Positions 59,978 to 64,000 of a stretch of 64,000 nt of DNA are shown here, piece after piece. The stretch covers positions 833,990-897,989 of the forward strand of contig NZ_VWSH01000001.1 in NCBI RefSeq assembly GCF_008629695.1, given 5' to 3'. Position numbers and translations under genes: made by a program. This stretch comes from Taibaiella lutea. Its GTDB lineage: Bacteria; Bacteroidota; Bacteroidia; Chitinophagales; Chitinophagaceae. A model generated the notes under the pieces. That model had not been told where the DNA came from. It saw only the letters and a program-made list of their open reading frames with translations, and did not search any database. Position 1 is the stretch's first letter. Every line of letters starts with the position of its first letter.

Positions 59978-62797
59978 TTAATTATCTATTTCAATAACAT
60001 TGTCAGCCGCAGGAGCACTGCCACCAACCTTTGTAAAGTTCCAGATAATGCTGAACATAGCATATCTTCTTATGGTGTTATAGGTCCTTTCGGAAACATA
60101 AGTTGCCGTGTTATATCTGCTGTATCCTACATTCTGATTCAACAAGTCATTTACATAAGCTTTCAGTTCCAGCGATCTGTCTTTCAGGAAGAACCTGCTT
60201 AATGACAGATTCCAGAGAAACCTGTTATTATTGGTTTCAGCCGGGTTCAGCTTCTGACGAAGGTTTAAGGTCATCTCGGAGCCAAACCTGAATTTATACG
60301 GAAGACTGATGTGGAAATTCAAGGTCTGATCAAATTGCCAATATTTGGTAGTTATATCCGGACGGATGGATGATTTGCTGAGATTGTAACCAGGCGAAAA
60401 GTTATAATCAAAATCCAGCGTAGTGTCTTTGTTGTATCTCACACCCAGATTCGGTGTAAAACTTAATCTGTTATTTACGTTCGGAAGGCCGTTAATAAAA
60501 TTATTATCATGGTTATAATCTCCGTTAATGCCTGCATTTACTTCAACATCTTTTATTTTTCTGCTTCCGCCCGACCAGATGCCACCGTAATAATTACCAT
60601 TTACGTTTACAAACTGAGTGACGCTCCGGCCATTATTATCCACGAATTGCTTATTGCTGATAGAATTTTGAATGACGTGAAAATAACTGCCGAAATACAA
60701 GTATTGTGAACTCAGCATTTTATAGGTATTATAGTTTACATTGAAGCCGTGGTCATAAGCCTGTTTCAAATCAGGATTACCAATAGTAATGTTCAACGGA
60801 TCGGTGTTATTGCGCAATGGTTGTAATTGAGTAAGATTGGGTTGTATTGCTTTGCCATTATACCGGAATGAAATAGAAGTATTCTGGCTTTTGGAATACC
60901 TGAAACTGGCTTTGGGCAGTACATTGAAATAAGAATAATGATAGGTCGTATCAAACAATTTATCTTCCTGCGTAAAATGCGTTTCAGAAAGATTGACGCC
61001 AATACCGGCATTTATCTTCTTGGTATTATACCTGAGTCCTGCGCCGCCTAAATGCTGATTGACATTTACCAGATAATGGCTGCTATAAAAAGGATTAAAG
61101 ACATCGGTATAGTTTCCGTTATCCTGGTTAATATCATAAGAGTTGTTGGCCGCATCATTATGATTCAGGTTATAATTGTAATTGAACTGAAGGTTCAGTT
61201 TATCGGTTAACGGCTCCGTATAAGTCAGGCTTAATTTACCTGTAATATTGGTATTAGTATCCGATTTGCGCTGATTAATGGAATAGCTGCTATCAATAGA
61301 AAATAAATTATAGGCGGACTGTAAAGTACCATTATTGCGGCTGTCTGTCCAGGAGCCGGTGAAGTCTGCCGTAAAAGTCCTGCCTTTTTTCTTAAATCTT
61401 TTTTTATACAGCAAATCTGCATTAAGCAATTTCTTTGATCCATCTTTTTCCTGAGCAGTGGTATTGTTGTTAATCAAAGTACCGCCTGCATCCATCGATT
61501 CGCTGACATTCCGGTTAAGGCTTTGCGTATTGTTATAACCGCCTGAAAGGTCCAGTTTAAGGGAAGATGATGTGTCAATCCAATATTCGGTTGACACTCT
61601 CACATTATGCCTGACAGCAATGTTCCGGTTACTGGATTGCTGCTTATTGAAATATTGTGTATCGGGCAAAATATATTGTGAAGTAACATTTTCAAGTCCT
61701 TCATTCATTTTCTTTGAAAACTTATAATTACTGTTGAAAATCAAAGAATCGTTCAGCCATTTATTATTGTATAATGCGCCGCCCACCCAGGCTTTGGGTA
61801 AACCTGTTCCTCTGTATTCCCCTCCCCAGTCCTCATCATCGGTGGTGTAGGTCGAGTAAAAATTTCCATCATCATCTTCTGTAAAGGTACCTCCGCCGCC
61901 ACCATACTTACTCTGTTCTTCCCAACCTAATCCATTTGTATTTGTATTGGACATGATGCCGTAAGCTGCAATTTTCTGCTTGCCTTTGAAAGCATTTATC
62001 ATCGCTTCGTTTTCAAAATAACCCGGCAATCCCCCACCTAACTGCGCTTTACCAAAATAGCCTTTCTTGGCATTTTCCTTTAATTGCAAATTGATTGTTT
62101 TGATACGTTCTCCATCATCTACACCGGAGAAAGTAGCCTGATCGCTTTTCTTGTCAAAGACCTGTACCTTATCAATAGCGCTTGCCCTTAAAGTTTTTGA
62201 AACAATGGCAGGATCATCACTGAAGAATTCCTCGCCATCTACAGTCATTTTTTTCACTTCCTGACCATACGCTTTTATCTTACCATCCTTACCTATTTCA
62301 ATGCCCGGCAGCTTTTTAAGCAATTCGTCCACATTGTCGAAGGCGCGGGTTTTAAAACTGTCGGCGTTATATTCGATTGTATCGCCTTTTATTACAATGG
62401 CTCTTGCATCTGTAATGATCACTTCATTCAGCATCTGTTTCTTTGAAGTCATCATAATCGTCCCGACATCGGCATTTGCTTTATCTACGTCGATAATATC
62501 AATATAGGTAGCAAATGAAGGATGGGAAATCAAGAGTAAATATTTTCCTGCTGCATTTACTTTCAGTTCAAACCTGCCGTTTTCATCTGTCCTCGTAAAG
62601 GTTTGTAAAACGGAATCGGATGCATTTAATGCGGATACAGATGCATAACCTGTATTGGTAAGATTAATGGTATCTGCAAGAACTCCTGTAATGCTGAAGT
62701 TCTTTGTTGTAACCTGCTGAGGATTATTTTGTGCGACAACATTGGTTGTAGTAAATACACAAAACAATATAAAAAACAAGTAAAGCAATCTATTCAT
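59978..62797 (-). CDS. TonB-receptor-like outer-membrane beta-barrel protein
   Basis: About 939 residues. After a signal peptide (MNRLLYLFFILFCVFTTTNV) comes a carboxypeptidase-regulatory-like beta domain (TRTDENGRFELKVNAAGKYL), a plug-like domain (ELLKKLPGIEIGKDGKIKAY, GQEVKKMTVDGEEFFSDDP) and a large barrel of the outer-membrane beta-barrel family 3 type (NVNQHLGGAGLRYNTKKINA, FILFWNLSLSRFF-like strands). It lacks an obvious TonB box. These proteins resemble SusC/TonB receptors but the substrate is unknown. Paired with the GLPGLI gene. The ATG at 62797 is chosen over one 69 bases upstream because it begins the signal peptide. Confidence 0.9.
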   Translation of the reverse strand: MNRLLYLFFILFCVFTTTNVVAQNNPQQVTTKNFSITGVLADTINLTNTGYASVSALNASDSVLQTFTRTDENGRFELKVNAAGKYLLLISHPSFATYIDIIDVDKANADVGTIMMTSKKQMLNEVIITDARAIVIKGDTIEYNADSFKTRAFDNVDELLKKLPGIEIGKDGKIKAYGQEVKKMTVDGEEFFSDDPAIVSKTLRASAIDKVQVFDKKSDQATFSGVDDGERIKTINLQLKENAKKGYFGKAQLGGGLPGYFENEAMINAFKGKQKIAAYGIMSNTNTNGLGWEEQSKYGGGGGTFTEDDDGNFYSTYTTDDEDWGGEYRGTGLPKAWVGGALYNNKWLNDSLIFNSNYKFSKKMNEGLENVTSQYILPDTQYFNKQQSSNRNIAVRHNVRVSTEYWIDTSSSLKLDLSGGYNNTQSLNRNVSESMDAGGTLINNNTTAQEKDGSKKLLNADLLYKKRFKKKGRTFTADFTGSWTDSRNNGTLQSAYNLFSIDSSYSINQRKSDTNTNITGKLSLTYTEPLTDKLNLQFNYNYNLNHNDAANNSYDINQDNGNYTDVFNPFYSSHYLVNVNQHLGGAGLRYNTKKINAGIGVNLSETHFTQEDKLFDTTYHYSYFNVLPKASFRYSKSQNTSISFRYNGKAIQPNLTQLQPLRNNTDPLNITIGNPDLKQAYDHGFNVNYNTYKMLSSQYLYFGSYFHVIQNSISNKQFVDNNGRSVTQFVNVNGNYYGGIWSGGSRKIKDVEVNAGINGDYNHDNNFINGLPNVNNRLSFTPNLGVRYNKDTTLDFDYNFSPGYNLSKSSIRPDITTKYWQFDQTLNFHISLPYKFRFGSEMTLNLRQKLNPAETNNNRFLWNLSLSRFFLKDRSLELKAYVNDLLNQNVGYSRYNTATYVSERTYNTIRRYAMFSIIWNFTKVGGSAPAADNVIEIDN

Positions 62798-62949
62798 GTA
62801 ATGGTGATTAAGGGAATAAACGTCTAACATACAATAATTTAGAAGACAATCCGCTTTTGGCGCCATAGTTTATTTCAGCAATGTTTATTTACAGGTTGTT
62901 GAAATGAATTATGTTATGAAGTCTAATATTTGCAATTAATTAAAACAAA

Positions 62950-62979
62950 AAACGCAATACATAAAAAAGTATTGCGTTT
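62950..62979 (-). terminator. Terminator of the tamB-like gene
   Basis: Arms AAACGCAATAC and GTATTGCGTTT enclose an 8-base loop, followed on the minus strand by a T-run; 33 bases past the stop. Confidence 0.85.
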
Positions 62980-63011
62980 GTCCTGAAAAATATTTTTGCG
63001 TTCCTGTCTGT

Positions 63012-64000
63012 TTAATTGGTGACAGTACTATCGGCATTTGAAGGCATATCTTTATTCATACGTTGCTGGCGCTGTTCTTCCATTTTCCTGATATTTCTTT
63101 CCCTTATTTTTTCCTGGCTCCTGAATAAATCAAACAAACCATTGAATGATTTTCTGTAACTCAAGCCTATACCCTGCCTTGCCACCAACTGAGAGTTCAA
63201 GGCATCGAAATCGCTTGTACGGAAGACATTGAAACGTATCCTTCCATCTTCGGTCAATAAGTATTGCGCCCTGAAATCGCCCGCAAAATTGCCCACCAAT
63301 TCATTGTTTGAAGTCCCTGTATTACGTCCCCAGTCATACACGCCACCAACTTCCACTACCAATCTGTTCTTCAGAAAATTCTTACGAAGGTTAAGACCGG
63401 CTTCATTTCTGTTAATAAAGTTAGCGTTCAGCGCATTGTCGCTTAAAGTGTAATACTTATACTTCACACCGATGGACAAATCCTGCATTCCCAGAATTTT
63501 GTTGGCAAAATTGGTAAACTGCGCAGAAGCAGCCGACGAAGCCAGCTCACTCATATTGTTAATCACACCTGCTGTTGCCGTATTGTTGTTGATACCTTCG
63601 GGCGGCACAAATTGCTCCAGTAACAAAAGCGAGGCCACTTGCGTATAAAGCTGTTTATCGTCTGCATTAATTCGCTGTAACTTCTGATAAGCATAAGTAC
63701 CCACCGAACGGTTCTCTGCCAAATCAATCCTGAAGCGGAACTCAGGTTCTTTTAAAGAGCCTCTCATGTTCATGTTCACATTAACCATCTGCATTATCTG
63801 GGCATCCCTGATTTCAGCGCTGGAAAGATTAACCCTATCCACTTCATCCATAATCAAATCGTACAGACGGGCTTTTATCTGCGCATAAGCCGATACATCG
63901 AGATCTGCATTCGCAATATCGCCATTCCATTTTATGACGCTGTTCGGATTGATTATAAATTGCTGCTGATAATTCAGAACGGTCAGTTGCTTGAATGCGT
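63012..64000 (-). CDS. tamB: TamB-like translocation/assembly protein, C-terminal part (cut by window edge)
   Basis: The last 328 codons of a very long protein; the frame runs open to the window edge. Seen: FIINPNSVIKWNGDIANADL then DVSAYAQIKARLYDLIMDE (the TamB/DUF490 C-terminal signature), RVNLSSAEIRDAQIMQMVNV, GSLKEPEFRFRIDLAENRSV, and a Ser/Ala-rich ASSAASAQFTNFANKI. TamB-type proteins bridge the envelope and carry lipids or help barrel assembly. The N terminus lies outside, so length and signal cannot be judged. The Omp85-like gene at 14307 is a possible functional partner but is not adjacent. Confidence 0.88.
   Translation of the reverse strand, partial: AFKQLTVLNYQQQFIINPNSVIKWNGDIANADLDVSAYAQIKARLYDLIMDEVDRVNLSSAEIRDAQIMQMVNVNMNMRGSLKEPEFRFRIDLAENRSVGTYAYQKLQRINADDKQLYTQVASLLLLEQFVPPEGINNNTATAGVINNMSELASSAASAQFTNFANKILGMQDLSIGVKYKYYTLSDNALNANFINRNEAGLNLRKNFLKNRLVVEVGGVYDWGRNTGTSNNELVGNFAGDFRAQYLLTEDGRIRFNVFRTSDFDALNSQLVARQGIGLSYRKSFNGLFDLFRSQEKIRERNIRKMEEQRQQRMNKDMPSNADSTVTN

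Noticed and set aside
1-64000. tRNA, rRNA or known riboswitch
   Set aside because: No cloverleaf-type or rRNA-like stretch and no riboswitch core was recognised by eye in any intergenic region; a covariance-model search was not possible.

Overview
The window is AT-rich bacterial DNA from a member of the Bacteroidota, most likely the Chitinophagaceae or a close relative. The evidence is: a fused lpxC-fabZ gene; the exbB-exbD-exbD-tonB order; a large secreted subtilase with a type IX secretion (Por) C-terminal sorting domain; GLPGLI, DUF4199 and outer-membrane beta-barrel families; membrane-tethered LuxR; and promoters of the form TTG-N19/20-TAnnTTTG. No rRNA, tRNA, CRISPR array, prophage or complete insertion sequence was seen. 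Both edges cut genes: nth on the left and a tamB-like gene on the right.

Layout. 1-4.5 kb: nth (partial), manC-pyrH, divergent feoA-nadD, and an unknown membrane protein. 4.7-12 kb: purL, an outer-membrane barrel, an FKBP isomerase, a secreted unknown and a glutaminyl cyclase lipoprotein, followed by a 41-bp tandem repeat. 12-17.5 kb: small unknowns, a TPM-domain protein, a cluster of REP-like palindromes, a BamA/TamA-like protein and a secreted unknown. 17.5-24.3 kb: a desaturase and the lipid A block (HD hydrolase, lpxD, lpxC-fabZ, lpxA, ABC ATPase). 24.5-29.3 kb: a tightly packed three-gene module of unknown function (membrane anchor, SH3-subtilase, large outer-membrane protein), the best candidate here for an undescribed system. 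29.5-38.2 kb: purH, a Skp-like lipoprotein, the TonB energising operon, mutL and an AI-2E-type permease. 38.4-47.9 kb: a small envelope operon, M48 and M3 peptidases, an esterase, a LuxR-DUF4199-VOC operon and a YD-repeat protein flanked by identical palindromes. 48-64 kb: icmF, a 1782-residue T9SS subtilase, more secreted YD-type protein, a GLPGLI/outer-membrane receptor pair and partial tamB.

Much of the window serves the envelope: lipid A synthesis, barrel assembly (Omp85, Skp, TamB), TonB energisation and secreted proteases. Housekeeping genes for purines and pyrimidines (purL, purH, pyrH), NAD (nadD), DNA repair (nth, mutL) and branched acyl-CoA metabolism (icmF) lie between them. Intergenic DNA is unusually rich in long, nearly perfect palindromes. 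Some are ordinary intrinsic terminators; others look like dispersed REP-type repeats. Functions come from motif reading alone; no database search was run.
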